Part shown: in pieces, positions 24,227 through 36,600 of the stretch
Layout of the letters: each line of letters begins with the position of its first letter
Position numbering within the stretch: the first letter of the stretch is position 1
Assembly: GCF_026914185.1 (NCBI RefSeq)
Contig: NC_070569.1
Span: 5,704,001-5,768,000 of the forward strand
Direction of reading: 5' to 3'
DNA from: Puccinia triticina
Taxonomy: Eukaryota > Basidiomycota > Pucciniomycetes > Pucciniales > Pucciniaceae
Length of the DNA stretch: 64,000 bases
Position numbers and translations under genes: made by a program
The notes under the pieces: model-generated
Told to the model about the DNA's origin: nothing
What the model saw: only the letters and a program-made list of their open reading frames with translations
The model's database searches: none

Positions 24227-25641
24227 AACAGTGGGTAGTTACGTTACGCTACGTTACTCAAGCGTTTTTTGTAACGCAATGTTTTTCGTTACCACAGCCC
24301 CCCGTTACTGTACCCAGTAACGGCAAGCGAAGAGAGCTTTGAATAACCTAACGTTGCCTTTTTTGAGATAACGGCTGGTACCGCGCTGTAACACATAACA
24401 AGCGGTGCTCTGAAGACCGTGCAGTTCCATTTTAGATGGCCAGGGACTGCCCCTGCGTATACTACTTGCAGTTGCACTGCCTGAGAAAATTGATTGGGTT
24501 AAATTGGAAAAAGCGGTGCTGATTGGACTGAAGTTGAAACACCGGAGCTTGATATTTTTCTCGCTCTATTCTGCAATACTATAGCCAACAGCCAACAGTG
24601 TATCATCTGTCTTGATTTTTAAATCATAAACAATCCAAACCATAAAGAATGAATTCACCAAGCCAACCAGCCGAACCGCTCTCTGGAAACCAGGACAACA
24701 ATGCGGCACCAACCGGTAACACCTCCGACCAGTCCACTGTGCAGCCACGCCGATCAAGACGGGCCTCATCCGTCCTTGCAGCATCAAATACTGCATCAAA
24801 AAGACCAGGCGCACCTTTGTCCGATTCAGCTCAGTCAACTGCGGTGTCGAAAAAGCCAAAGCGCAAGCAGAAGAGATCACGCGGACAGCCCTCGCCTCAG
24901 CCCGCCACAGAGAAAGTCACTCAAAAACAAGTGAAGTCTAAAGGAAGTTTTGCCGTTACACAAGCCCAGGTATTTGAAAAGTTGCATGTAAAAAGTTTAA
25001 AGGAATAGGGTAATTAATCAAATGATCAATCCCTTTTTTTTGGTACTGGTACTGCAGACAAGTGCAGATGAGTTTGATTACGACCAGAATTCAGATGGAT
25101 CAATTGAAATCCAGCCAAGAGAAAACAAGAAGCCCAAGGAGACTGTGTACGACAAGGTTGTTGATTATTTTCACGATCCAGCGTGGAAGCAGGGGGACCC
25201 GCCAAATACAACCTTAAATTACAAATGCAAGTGGTGTGGCCAGAACACTCGGGGCCATACATCATCACTTGGAAATCTGAAGAGCCACCGAGATGGATCT
25301 GCTCAATCGGAAAAGAAGAGCCGTGGTTGCCCAAAGCGAGATGAAGCAAAGCAGGCGGGGGCAAAACTACCGCCTACAGTTAGCGAGCGCAATCTTCAGC
25401 AATCTCAGGGTGGTGGAGACTCCAAGCAAACCACTATAATTAGTACCGTAACAGCTTCGAAATCACTTTTTTTCCTGCGTAAATAACGTAACGAGCCGCT
25501 TTTCCCTCTAAAAACCTGCAATGATACCGTACCAGAGCTACCGTTACTGGTAACGGTACCAATAACGATCAAAAATCATTACGTTTCCGTTATGGTATCC
25601 GTTATGGTATCCGTTACTGGTACCGTAACCACCCACCGTTG
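24227..25641. mobile_element. non-autonomous hAT element with BED-finger remnant
   Basis: Left end AACAGTGGGTAGTTACG; right end, inverted, (C)AACGGTGGGTGGTTACGG. The 8-bp duplication GCTATTGC lies at 24219-24226 and 25642-25649. Both termini are rich in alternating GTTACG/CGTAAC-type motifs. The 8-bp TSD and the encoded BED-like zinc finger fit hAT. It inserted exactly at the left edge of the element at 25650. Confidence 0.8.
24649..25486 (+). CDS. N-terminal BED-type zinc-finger part of a hAT transposase, truncated
   Basis: Two exons, 24649-24969 and 25058-25486, join in frame (249 aa) across an 88-nt GT-AG intron. The first exon is basic and low-complexity (KKPKRKQKRSRGQ, a probable nuclear signal). 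The second has YKCKWCGQNTRGHTSSLGNL followed by KSHRDG, the Cys-Cys-(His) pattern of the BED finger that binds transposon ends in hAT transposases, and AGAKLPPTVSE, which follows it in fungal hATs. The DDE/RNase H-like catalytic domain and the dimerisation domain are absent: the frame ends inside the right terminal repeat region. It could at most be a DNA-binding competitor of a full transposase (inference). Confidence 0.75.
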
Positions 25642-26362
25642 GCTATTGCAACAATGGGCCACCTAATGTGTAGCGGCACCTTTTTTTTGGCCAGTAATAC
25701 ACAGCATTAGTGGGATTTTACGGCTAGCTTTATAAGCAGAATTTTACATTGCTAGAAACAAGCTTTAGCCTAGCTTGTTTTCTGCACTGAAACCTTTTTT
25801 AGTGTTAGCGGCAAGTGCAGAAAAGAATCCGCTACGCTGAGAGTTAGCCTAACAGATTATTGCCCTCCTGGTAGCATAGCAAAATAATTTCCCCGCTATG
25901 CTAGGGCCGGAGAAAACTGGAAGAAAAAACTGGCCAGTTTTTGCCTGTATTTGTGTGACTATAGGAACAAAAACAGGCTGGTGTTCCTGCCCACTTTCAT
26001 CCTTGTAGTTGCGCCAGGACAAAAATGGGCTGCTGCTGCCCAGTTTTTTCCTCAGCATAGAAAAAAGCTACAACAACAGTTAGTGTAGCTTTTTTCTCCA
26101 CTAACGCTAGTCTACCCATAGTAAATTGTAGCAGTAACAGCTTTTGAAAAATAACCGCTAACACTACACTAGTGAACAGACAAGAAACACTAGAATAGTA
26201 ATGCATAAGGAAAACAAGCTCTTCAGCTTGTTTTCCGGGCTCAAATATTGGTCTCGGATGTCTAGCAAGTGTCACGGAGTGTAACCTATTGGTTAGGTTA
26301 CACCACCTAGCACTTTTTCAGTGCCTTTCTGAGTAGTTTAAGTGGGCTAATCTAGCTGCTAA

Positions 26363-26723
26363 GAGCATCCACATTCAGCACTAAGTTATCCCGGATTAGG
26401 GCACTTAGTACACCCCCGCATCCCCATCGGCTTGGATCAACTTGGGATCAACTTGACCCGGAGCTCCGTTTGGAGCTAGTGGGGTCTACATGTAGACCTC
26501 ACTAGTCCTTGGACTAAACGAACAATGAATATTCAACATGCTCAGCATGAGCTCTATGTGTTTAGGTGCCAAACACATAACATACAGGCACCTAAACACA
26601 TAACCTCCGACAGCCTTGGACCCGCTAATCCCCACCCATGCAGTCGGCTGATTGGATTAGCTTATTCCAAGCATAATCCGAGCTAGTTAGTCCATACTAA
26701 CTTAGCCACCAATGCTGATGCTC
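26363..26723. mobile_element. 361-bp MITE with TAA duplication
   Basis: Inverted ends GAGCATCCACATTCAGC and GAGCATCAGCATTGGTGG, flanked by TAA at 26360-26362 and 26724-26726. A Harbinger-like MITE nested in the 25650 element. Confidence 0.6.
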
Positions 26724-26785
26724 TAACAATAGCACCACATAAGAATGGCTTAAAAAAGCTATCACTACACTATGCTAGTGCCCAT

Positions 26786-26925
26786 CACTGTGAAACAAAA
26801 CTCAAGAAAATGCTGCCAGTTGACATGCAATATTACAAAGGTGCCTTTGTAATATTGCATGTCAACTGTGCCTTTGTAATATTGCATGTCAACTGGCAGC
26901 AGTTTCTTGAGTTTTTTTCACAGTG
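26786..26925. mobile_element. hairpin MITE, copy 1
   Basis: The ends CACTGTGAAA and TTTCACAGTG are inverted. The interior is a near-perfect hairpin around GCAATATTACAAAGG, with one half repeated a third time in this copy. A second copy lies at 44281. No clear TSD was found. Confidence 0.7.
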
Positions 26926-27013
26926 TGCATATTCACATAGCTGGCCCATTGTTGGCTATTAGAAGTTTAACATAGCACAAGTCCCTAGATTAGTAGGTTT
27001 GGAGGGCTCTAGC

Positions 27014-27422
27014 AACACTGGGTTGATACGATTCAATACAATATTAGGCCAAATTTTGTGTCGAATCAATCCCAGTTACCTATTTGGACCGTTACCGTTA
27101 GCAGTAACGAGATTTTTTGGGCGCTGCGCGTATCAAAACACTATCTGCGTTACCATACCGTTGCCGTTATGGTAACGCAGATAACGTGGCAACGGCAGTG
27201 TTAGAGCCAAAAAAAGGCTAAAAGAGCCAAAAAAAATCTTGATACCGCGGCAATATTGACTTCATATCAGCGGCAATATCGTAACGGCTTGAAAAAAAAT
27301 CCAAAATTCAAACCAAATATTGGTAACGCGCTGCCATTACTGGTAACGGTAACAATAACGCACCAAAAATCAATAAGATATCAATACGTTACCGTTACTG
27401 GTATCTTATCGACCCAGTGTTG
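27014..27422. mobile_element. hAT-like MITE, 409 bp, GTTACC/GGTAAC-rich
   Basis: Ends AACACTGGGTTGATACG and, inverted, CAACACTGGGTCGATAAG. The 8-bp duplication GCTCTAGC is at 27006-27013 and 27423-27430. The interior holds many CCGTTACTGGTAACGG-type palindromes. It belongs with the elements at 24227 and 28166. Confidence 0.75.
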
Positions 27423-27430
27423 GCTCTAGC

Positions 27431-28157
27431 CATTGGCACCTTGTCAGCTGTGTTTATGAAACTTAGGGTAAAAACCCGTCAAAAATAAGGTTTTTTGCCC
27501 TAGTACTATAACTGTACTGAAATAAAACACTGGCAATAATGTGCCAAACTTGTTACGTGGTATTTAGCCACTACAAGGGTTTAAACACTCTTATGCAAGA
27601 GGAAGATATTTGTAATTAATAAGGTTTACTTATTAAGAACAGGGACATATAAGGTTTTTGATGTAGAAATAGCTGGTAAGCGCTTAAACTGATTGGCTGC
27701 GCGTCAGAGGCGGAGGTCTTACAGAAACTATTTATACAGATATAACTGTAATAAATTCTTATAAGGAATATTGGCAATTTTAGAGTTAAGATCTAGGGGT
27801 TTTTGTGCCAAAAGGGAAGAAATAAAGGAAGTGGTGGCTTTAATAAGCCAAAGGAGAATTTTCACGAGTTAACTTACAGGTTAATGGGTGGTGAAATGTC
27901 TGGGGGGACAATTCCAGTGGCTCAATTACCTCCTTAAATACTGGAGAGGTCATTGAGGGTGTTGGAAAGTTCCCATTAGTTTTGGCTATGGTTAAATGCC
28001 AAGAGTAGACGTGTAATCTGCCTTGGTTATGGATATTTTGTTTGTACAATATTACACAACTTCCCTTACTCCCACACGTGACATTTGTATAACCAATTGT
28101 CACGTGAAATAGCTTAATATGAAGTGTAATATCAATTTGTACTAAGTGTTCATCTCA
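27431..28157. other. no gene seen
   Basis: AT-rich spacer between hAT-like elements; the short open frames have no recognisable homology. Confidence 0.5.
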
Positions 28158-28165
28158 CCCGTGGC

Positions 28166-28542
28166 AGCAATGGGTAGTTACGTTACGTTACGTTATTCAC
28201 GTAATTTGGGTAACGTAACTACCCTCGTTAACCGCAGCTGCCCGTTACGTTATTTGTAACGGGGTCTTTGCATGCCTCGCGCGTAACGTAACGGGCTCTT
28301 TTTTTGAGGTCGTTACTGCGCGTTATCCACCAGATAACGCGTAACGGTCCAAAATTGGCCGTTATCGGGCGTTATATGGCGCTCCGCAGGCGCCAGTAAC
28401 GTAACAAACACCAATATTTTTCTGTCACGTTCCAGCGGTACCGTAACGCACTGCCGTTACGAATAACGGTAACGATAACGGCTGAAAAATCATTATGTTA
28501 CCGTTACGTTACCGTTATTGGCAACGTAACTACCCACCGTTG
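28166..28542. mobile_element. hAT-like MITE, 377 bp, TTACG-rich
   Basis: Ends AGCAATGGGTAGTTACG and, inverted, CAACGGTGGGTAGTTACG. The 8-bp duplication CCCGTGGC is at 28158-28165 and 28543-28550. The interior consists largely of alternating CGTTACGTTACG and CGTAACGTAAC motifs. Confidence 0.8.
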
Positions 28543-28997
28543 CCCGTGGCTCATGTTTCACAGGGGAAAGGAATTTTACTATTAATATAATTTTATGTAT
28601 TTTAATTTATGTAATGATTTTTTATGTAGTTTTCCTGCTCTTTGGAGCGCTTTGTGGCTATATGTACATATGTAACAAAATGTATGAAGGAGTAGGAATG
28701 AGGGGTTACTTTGATTGGGTGACCCCCCTTAATTTAGCACGATGATTCTGAATATTCAATAATATTCCAGGATTTGTAAGTGGTTTACAAGTTTTGCAGG
28801 CTTTTAGGATACTTGTTGTATCTCTAAGGCTGACACACCTGCTGACAGTGACGGGTACCGCTCTTGAGCAGATCCTTTCTGCCCTTGCAAGTGCAGTCAG
28901 TGGGAACAGGGTGTTCAATTTTAGTAAAAGTTCAACCATGTAGCTGCACCCACCATGGTTGCCTGCAAGGGCAGATAGGTACCTTACTACCTGCTAT

Positions 28998-29369
28998 CAA
29001 TGGTGAAACAGATACTATACAATACAGTATATTCAGATACTTGTGTATTGTATCTGTTGAAAAATACAAAATTGTAAATACAAATGTATTGTGTCTGCCT
29101 GAAGATACAATACCATAGTATTGTATCAATAAATTATTAAAACTTGATTTTCTTGTTTTTTGCCACTGTGGACTGTATACAGAAAAACTATCAAAAAACA
29201 TAAAAATACAGTATCTTGTATTGGGCTGTATTTGCAACAAGATACCAAAGTTTGAATACATTTGTATAGTATTGGTCTTTGAATACAATACAAATAAATA
29301 GTATTGGGTGCAAAACAGATACAAATACAGGCAGATACAGATACATGTATTGTATTTTTTTCACAGTTG
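28998..29369. mobile_element. hAT-like MITE, 372 bp, ATACAATAC-rich
   Basis: Ends CAATGGTGAAAC and, inverted, CAACTGTGAAAA, flanked by CTGCTAT at 28991-28997 and 29370-29376 (7 bp visible). The interior holds many copies of the GATACAATAC motif and its inverse GTATTGTATC. Confidence 0.65.
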
Positions 29370-29546
29370 CTGCTATAGGGTGACGGATACCTGCCAGAAG
29401 GCAACAATGGGCATCTCTAGCCCCAGTGGTAAGTAAAGTCTGGGCTTGTGCAAAGTGTGACCCTCCAAAGGAGGGACTTCACTGCCAAGGGGGTTGTATT
29501 GGTTACAACCCGCCGCAATAAGTTCAACTGGGGGAAAGCAATGTAA

Positions 29547-30496
29547 GGGCCTGTACCATAGCGCGCGCGGAGCCGATGTTTTCTGTATTTCTAGGTCAAA
29601 AACGTTTTTGACTGAAAATGCGTACCAGGGGGGCTGATTTCAGATCAAATCAAGAAAATGATTTCTTGCGTTTCAAGCCTGTTTTTGGAAACACCCCCCA
29701 CCCTGTTTTCCAAAACGCTACCACACTATCCTGCAATCACCACCGACTTGTCACATGCGGCATGCCAACCCAACACGATCCTCCGATTGATCCAAACCTT
29801 TTCACCCTGGCCCCACTCCCAGCCCCATCACTTGTCTCCAATGACTTTTTGCCTCCGCCAATCAACTTTTTGGACAATTCTGATGACAGCGGGAGGCAAT
29901 CAGTTTGAACAATTGACAAAAAACTAGCAAGATTTGATTGGTATTGATGAGCTCCAATGAGCTGACTTGCTCAGCTCAATTGTTGTTCAAACTCAGAAGA
30001 GCCTTTCCAATTACCTTATGAGCCAAATACCTGAACCCGATGGTATTGAAAACTCACACTGCTGACCTTGATCCTAATTTTAACTAACAAGATGCTTTGC
30101 AATCATCTTACAATTGCAATCCAAGGACACAACTTTTTTCTTTTTGGAAGAACAGGTAATCATGAACGGAGAAGGAAGCACAAATTGATAAGCCTATGAT
30201 TTCCGCCTTGTATAGGTCACATATTGCTTCCACAACTTCTTAGCAATTCGAATAAAAATAGTTTGGAGGCAGCCAACGAGATGGTGCACAGTGCTTGGAT
30301 GGTTTGAGTGGTGAGGTATTGGTCTGTGTTTGGGTGGTTGGAGGGTGAGGGGAGGTGAGGCTTGAGACCTGAAGCAATGAGTGTCTTGTGGTACGCGAGT
30401 TTGGAAAAAGTGTTTCCAACACCCGTTTTTGAAAATGCACTAAAAAAAACAGGTCAAAATTGAGTTTGAAAATTGGGCCCGCTGTGGTACAGGCCC
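29547..30496. mobile_element. 950-bp TIR element, GGGCCTGTACCATA family, copy 1
   Basis: Left end GGGCCTGTACCATAGCG; right end, inverted, GGGCCTGTACCACAGCGGG. TAA flanks at 29544-29546 and 30497-30499 indicate a Harbinger-type TSD. No transposase; internal open frames are short and unsupported. Confidence 0.8.
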
Positions 30497-30758
30497 TAAT
30501 ATTGGTCTCCCAGACCAATAGGATGGTTCACGTAGGGCCAAAATCAGCAAGACCAAAATAAAGTTTATCCCACGGTCCCAGCCAATTTGGCTGGGAAGGC
30601 TTGCTGATGTATAACATCAGCAGGGTTAAAAAATCCCTACCGTCCTAATGTTATATTGGCAGGGCCCACCAACACATTATCCCTTTGTTGTAATGTATTG
30701 GTGGGCCAAACTGACATAGGATTGGTTTTAACTTGCGGAGACCAGTATTATATATTGG

Positions 30759-31496
30759 TAGAGCTGGTCGCTTTGAACCCGGGTACCCGTTCGTGTCCGG
30801 GTACCCGCAGCCTTTTTTGGGCAAAATGAGACACCCGCAGAGCGGGTACAGGCGGTACCCGCGCGGGTATTCGCGGGTACCTGCCACTTCATCTTCTGTC
30901 GCCGAGGTTACATCGGCGACCAGGAGGTTGTCTTCTCGTCGCCGAGGTTACTTCGGCGACCAGGAGGTTGTCTTCTTGTCGCCGAGGTAACTTCGGCGAC
31001 CAGGAGGTTGTCTTGTCCTTGCCGAGGTTACTTCGGCGACCAGGAGCTTACCTTCTGGTCGCGCGGCGAGGTTATTCAACCTCTGCGCCCAGGATGATTT
31101 CCTCTTGGTTGCCAAGTTTTTTATAACCTTTGTGACCAGGATACATTCTGGTCGCCAAGGTTTTTTAACCTTTCCAACCGGGATGATTTTTTCCCTCTGG
31201 TCGCCGAGATACAGCCCCGGCACCCGGAAGGAATCCCTCCTGGTCGCTGAGGTTGTCTGTCATCGGCGACTAGGTGGGTCTTTCTGGCTGCCAAGGCTGT
31301 AAAACCTTGGCAACCGGAAGGGATCAGGCCTTCCAGCCGAAGAGGTGGGCGGGTGTGGATTGAACTACCCGGGTACCCGCAGGCTTTTTCCCGGAATCCC
31401 AGGCATCCGCATCCGCACCCGCACCCGCTAGCGGGTACCCGCTGCCCACGAGCGGGTACCCGCCAACGGATACCGGGTACCCGCAACGGGTTCGCA
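30759..31496. mobile_element. hAT-like TIR element, 738 bp, holding array C
   Basis: The perfect 8-bp duplication TATATTGG at 30751-30758 and 31497-31504 brackets a segment whose ends both carry GAACCCG next to repeated GGGTACCCG palindromes. The terminal few bases are not well matched (left TAGAGC, right inverted TGCGAA), so the TIR is imperfect. Confidence 0.6.
30888..31330. repeat. palindromic minisatellite array C
   Basis: About ten units of the type GTCGCCGAGGTTACTTCGGC with linker GACCAGGAGGTTGTCTTC; within each unit GTCGCCGA is inverted as TCGGCGAC. Units become degenerate to the right. It lies inside the TATATTGG-flanked element. Confidence 0.85.
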
Positions 31497-31731
31497 TATA
31501 TTGGTTGCCTCTGGTCAACCTTACTGCACAGGGTTGCAACCAATACAACCCCCTTTGCAGTGCTTGCTACCAATGTGTTGAAATCAAAATCAAAGCTTTA
31601 GGCAACGTAGCAGGGAAACTGTTGCTCCTACTGTTGGTTTAAGGGCCAAAGAAGAAATTTGAGACTTCAATTTATGACCAACAGGGCATCAGGGGGCTCA
31701 CACAAAGGATTATGCGGATGCTTTCATTTAG

Positions 31732-31904
31732 GGTGTTCAAAATTGATTTTTGAATATCATTTTACATAAAATCATAAGATTTATCAAAGTTTTGAGAGGC
31801 GCTTGAAATGAAGAAATCCCTCAACTTTCACCCCATCAAAAGTTTGGACATGTAGATCTTATGATTTTATGTAGAAAGTGGTTTGAAAATCAATTTTGAA
31901 CACC
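31732..31904. mobile_element. 173-bp hairpin MITE
   Basis: Inverted ends start GGTGTTCAAAATTGATTTT and extend to about 50 imperfectly paired bases per arm. No clear TSD. Confidence 0.65.
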
Positions 31905-31959
31905 ACAATTACAGAATAAAAGGTTAAAAGACAGTACAAATTATAGGTTTAATTTTTAA

Positions 31960-32002
31960 CTGCTTCAATGTTTTTTTTGTTTAACTGCTTCAATGTTTTT
32001 TT
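31960..32002. repeat. short tandem duplication
   Basis: TTTAACTGCTTCAATGTTTT occurs twice in direct orientation about 22 bases apart. Otherwise no feature. Confidence 0.7.
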
Positions 32003-32178
32003 GGAGAGGGACTTGACCGGAAAGAATATGAGAAGAAAGGGTGAAAAATGTCATGTATTTTCATTTATCAAGATGCCAACAGTGATTACAGCAGTGATAG
32101 TACTCATTTGTCAAATGCTATGTTGGTATCCAATGGGGTCAATGTCATCCAGGATTCATAAGCATCAAGATATTTAAC

Positions 32179-32308
32179 TGGAGGACTTCCCGTCAATCTG
32201 GGAACCCCTTCCAGACCCAGATCTGAGCCAAATTTTGCAGGGAAATTTAGGCTTTGAGACTCTGGGAGGCTCTCAGATTGCTCCCAGATTGCAACGGGAA
32301 GTCCTCCA
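32179..32308. mobile_element. 130-bp TIR element
   Basis: Inverted ends TGGAGGACTTCCCGT with CAATCTGGGA just inside. The ends resemble those of the element at 23488 (TGGATGACTTCCCGTC), so they may be one family. Confidence 0.55.
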
Positions 32309-32309
32309 C

Positions 32310-33655
32310 TGGCCCACCATTGACAAGAGTCCCCAAAGCTGCGGGACAAGATGAAACACCACTGCGCCATACACATCGGGATGATCAAGTCGTGTCTATG
32401 TACATGTCTTGATAGACGTGGATCCGGTCGTGCCTAATGACGCGCATGCATCTTCACACAGATCTTCAGTCTTATTCCCTTATGTATGCAACATACAGAC
32501 CTATGCAGACTATTGCAACCCCTTATATTCAAGACTTGTTATAAATCTACATTTCTCAGGCGCCTTGCCTTGCCCGGCTCTGTATGTCTATGAGCTGTGG
32601 GTTGTTTTAGACAGACATGGATATGTAACAAAAACAATGGGTTTGAGGAAGAATTGTGCAACGAAAAAGTGATAGGACAATCGAAGACGCGATGCAGCAT
32701 GATCCGCATTTTATGAATTTTATTTTTAGAAAGCTATAGACTTCATAACATCCGAAGATTAATAAAGCTCTTAGCTTGGAGTGTGGCAGAGGTTCATTTG
32801 GCTGCTCCAGCTCGGCCTATGAAGAGTTCAATTAAACAGACGAGTTGAAGAGAAGCCCATGCGGGACCAGCGCTAACCTCAACAGTTCGTTTCCCCGGCG
32901 AAAGTGCGGGAGTGAAGTACCCATCCCCCTGGACGTTTGACCCTTCCAGTAACCTGCTCTAATGTAACGGCGGGTGTGCGATGCGACAGCGATGCTAGGA
33001 GAGGTAGTCGGGACATCATTGCACACTCGTACTTGCATTTATGTGTACATTAGTGACCTCACCGATACGCAGATGCGTGATTCATTTCCCAGCTAGCAAG
33101 CTCTAGCAAGCCTACTGGAATCGATTCGTCCAGTCAAGACTCAAGAGCCAAACGGCCCAAGAGATCCGGTCCTCGCTGGCGTTCCAGCTGAACATGTACC
33201 CCTTTCCGTCGGACTTCGTAAGTCCTGGGCAGTGAAACTCGCCCACTCAAATGGAAGTGTGTTTGAGCGAGACTTCGACGCTACATTGGCGCAGTTGCTA
33301 TCCTACTCCAAAGCCTGAAACGTCTTGTGGGTCGACTAAACTTGGACTCGTTCAATCTTCAAACCCATCCTGTTGATCTTGTTATGAGGTGATGCTCAAC
33401 AGGAACAACACATCGCCCGATTTCCTTCAACATAACTGAGGATCAGTCTTGATAGCTCTCTCACTGCCAGCCTCCAATCTCGTTCATCTCTCTTTTCATT
33501 CAAGATATTCGCCTCCTCCCGCTCGCCAGTGCCAGACCGGACTACTCCTCATTGTTGCAATCTTATCATCTGCGGAGTCTAGAGGACCTTCCCGGATCAA
33601 TCAGATCTTCTCGCACCTCACCCTTCCGAAGCAGGTTCCAAACTTAGTCCAGGCC
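32310..33655. promoter_or_regulatory. upstream region of the phospholipase B gene
   Basis: No supported gene in 1.3 kb. The last few hundred bases before the ATG at 33656 should contain the promoter and 5' leader; a frame without ATG is open from 33449 into exon 1. No definite TATA box or operator was recognised. Confidence 0.4.
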
Positions 33656-36600
33656 ATGGGGATCATGCCGCTGAATTCAAATTTGAAGATTGCTGTCAAT
33701 ATACCCCCCTCGGCGGCCATTGCGCGTCAACGGGCATGCTATCGGATGTCACTCGCCCTCAACTTGATCGTAGTAATCACACTCTTTATCACAATCTATG
33801 CATCCATTTTCCTTCTTATCATTCTTGCCACCCCGGACAACCCTCGTCTGTTCGCTCGCTCACCCGCATTAACAAATTCTCCAAGCGGCGGTTATGCACC
33901 GGTGAGTTGCTTACATGTCTATGGATATCAGATCTTCTCGACGAGCTGACCTTTCTTGGACGTGATCTGGTTGGATTTGAAGGTTTGGGTAGATTGCCCC
34001 AATGACTTGTCGGTCAGACAACCAACATTAGCTGGTCCACTAGCTTCCAAGGAAGCAGAATATATCAAAAAACGGACACTCAAATCCGTTCCTTATTGGC
34101 GCTCTTATCTTTCCCGCGCGGGTCTCTCAGACTTTGACATCGAGTCATTCTTGAAAAAAGCTTCAACCCAAGGAGCTGTGAGAGGACTCACATTGCCCAA
34201 TGTCGGTTAGTGACATGGGAATATTTCTGGCCCTTTCCTCCTCTTACGCGCAGTTTTTCTCATGTCTTGGAGGGATTACTAGGTTTGGCACTCTCAGGCG
34301 GAGGACCTAGGGCAGCTTTGATTGGGGCTAGTATGGTACACGCTTTAGATGATAGAAATCCCGATGCGGTCAGGGCCGGCGTAGGTTATCCGAAGATCCC
34401 TGTCAACTTGGGCAACTCTTTTTTGGCTAATAATTTGTTCTTGTTCAGACCGGGGGAATTATCCAACTGGTCAACTACATTACTGGACTCAGTGGGTGAG
34501 AGAAGTCTAGAAAGCTCATTACACAAATCGCCTTACTAAAGACTTGCTGTTTTGCTTAGGGGCTCTTGGTTCACTGGCTCATGGGTGCGTTGGTTATGTC
34601 GCCAATTTCGTCAGGGGCACATCATCTCACTATTTCTGACATGTCTTGCGCACTTATACTCAGTCCACCAGCAATTTCCCTGATGTCCGAGAATTAGTTT
34701 CTACATGGAAACTGCAGCAAGACAATCAGCCGCTGGATTGGGAGACGGTCAAGAAATACCCACCAGCAGTCAAGATTGCAAGAGAAAAGGCCAATGCTGG
34801 TTTCCCGGCTAGTCTTGTGGAGTAAGTAGTTTTAATCAAACAAAGTCTCCAAGACCAGAGCATTAGAGTAATTAATAACTGGCGTTTTCCTAAAGTGTGT
34901 GGTCTTTGATGGTTGGGAAGCATTTTCTGTGAGTACATTCAAATCGAGTCCCATGAGACATGGCTGTGCAACTGAAGCTTACATCTCATTTCACTTTAAT
35001 CAGAAACGCCCCCGATTACGGGAAAAGTGTTTTGTTCAATTCTATTAGGGACGTTCCCGCATTTCAAAATTACGATGCCCCCTTCCCGATCATTGTAGCT
35101 ACGAGGTGAGTGCAAGAACCAAATTGAGCTTCTTTCAAAGATTTGTGCTCATTTGTCAATTGCAGTCGTGGAGAGAAAGGACGCAGTAATATAAACCTAC
35201 AAACCCCTATTTGTGAGAAACATCTTCCTAATCCCATTTGCAGACGTACTGATGCTACTTGTACTGTCATTCAGATGAATTCACCCCGTACGAATTCGGT
35301 GCATGGCATCCTTCAATGAACGGTTTCATTCCGATCGATTACCTTGGCACTAGCATGTTCGACGGAAAAACTATCCCACAATCACCGTGTGTCAAGGGGT
35401 TTGACAACGCTGCGTGAGCGCTCTTGATCATCACCTACAAGTTAATTCGTACCAATAATCTGACTTACATTCCTACATAGCTTTATAATGGGTTCTTCTT
35501 CTAATATCTTGAGTGAACCGTTCGCACCCAACGAGAAAATGACGTTGTGGAATAAGATTGTCGCTGGGCTATATGAATATTTCACTCGCCACATGTATGA
35601 CGAAGCACTGGTGAGATAAACAATAAGTTGCTTTTATCACACATCGCTAAGGAAATTGGCTTTTATTTCACCATTAGGTATTTAATCCATTCAATGGGCT
35701 AGGTATAGGATCTGGCACTAAACAGGAATTTCCGGATGGTAAAGATACATTGCTTTATCTTGCAGATGGCGGCTTGGGAGGTAATTGCCAAACCACTCGA
35801 CAAGCTCTCACATTTATCTTATTGATAACAACTTTCGTCCCCCCCCCCAATCAGGCGAAAACATGCCGCTGTGGCCCTTGATGCAACCTGCGGTAATTGA
35901 ACTCTCGTCTCTTGTTCATCAAACACTACATTGACGACACGCGGCTGATATATTTTTGTTTAGAGAAACCTGGATGTTATAATTGCGGTGGACGCCGTAA
36001 GTTGCGGCTCGCTTCTTTAAAAATTGAACTGTTATTTATTTTTATAGCTTTTGTGACACAGCAAACAGACGGAGTAGGATATGTAATCGACGCCCGAGGC
36101 TGTGAGTTGCACTCGAATTTTCTCTGCAGCCAGTTGGATCTCGAACTGAGTTTTGCGATGCAGATTCCAATGGAACGTCTCTATACATGTCTTATCAAAA
36201 AACCTTACTACCTGATTACAAAGGCTATAAATTCCCCAAGTAATTTTATCTTTCATCCATACAAACTGTGCCGCCGCAACTTACCAATGTGCACTTTTTT
36301 CCAGGATTCCTGATTACCGCTCGACGTTCAGTGAATTAGGCTTACACCAACGTCCATCTGTGTTCGGATGCTACGAGACCGACGCGCCTCTGGTGATTTA
36401 CTTCCCCAACTACTTTATGGTTGCTGCCACAGATTTCACGACAGTCCAAGCATCTTACACTGTTAGTCAATGTAACGCTGAGTCTAACTGGTATCGAGAC
36501 TAATCTATTGACACGAATTATCTTTTTCTTTCACAGCAAGACGAGGTTGACGCCGTGTTTGATAATGGATTTGCGATTGCGACTCAATCTATCGGGAAAA

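Larger units (their letters stand above)
25650..26954. mobile_element. hAT-like TIR element, 1.3 kb, with nested MITEs
   Basis: The ends are inverted copies of (C)AACAATGGGCCA. The left flank GCTATTGC and right flank GCTATTAG agree at six of eight bases, a degraded TSD. The interior is full of TAGTGTAGCTTTTTTC-like inverted motifs and carries the elements at 26363 and 26786. There is no coding capacity. Confidence 0.6.
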
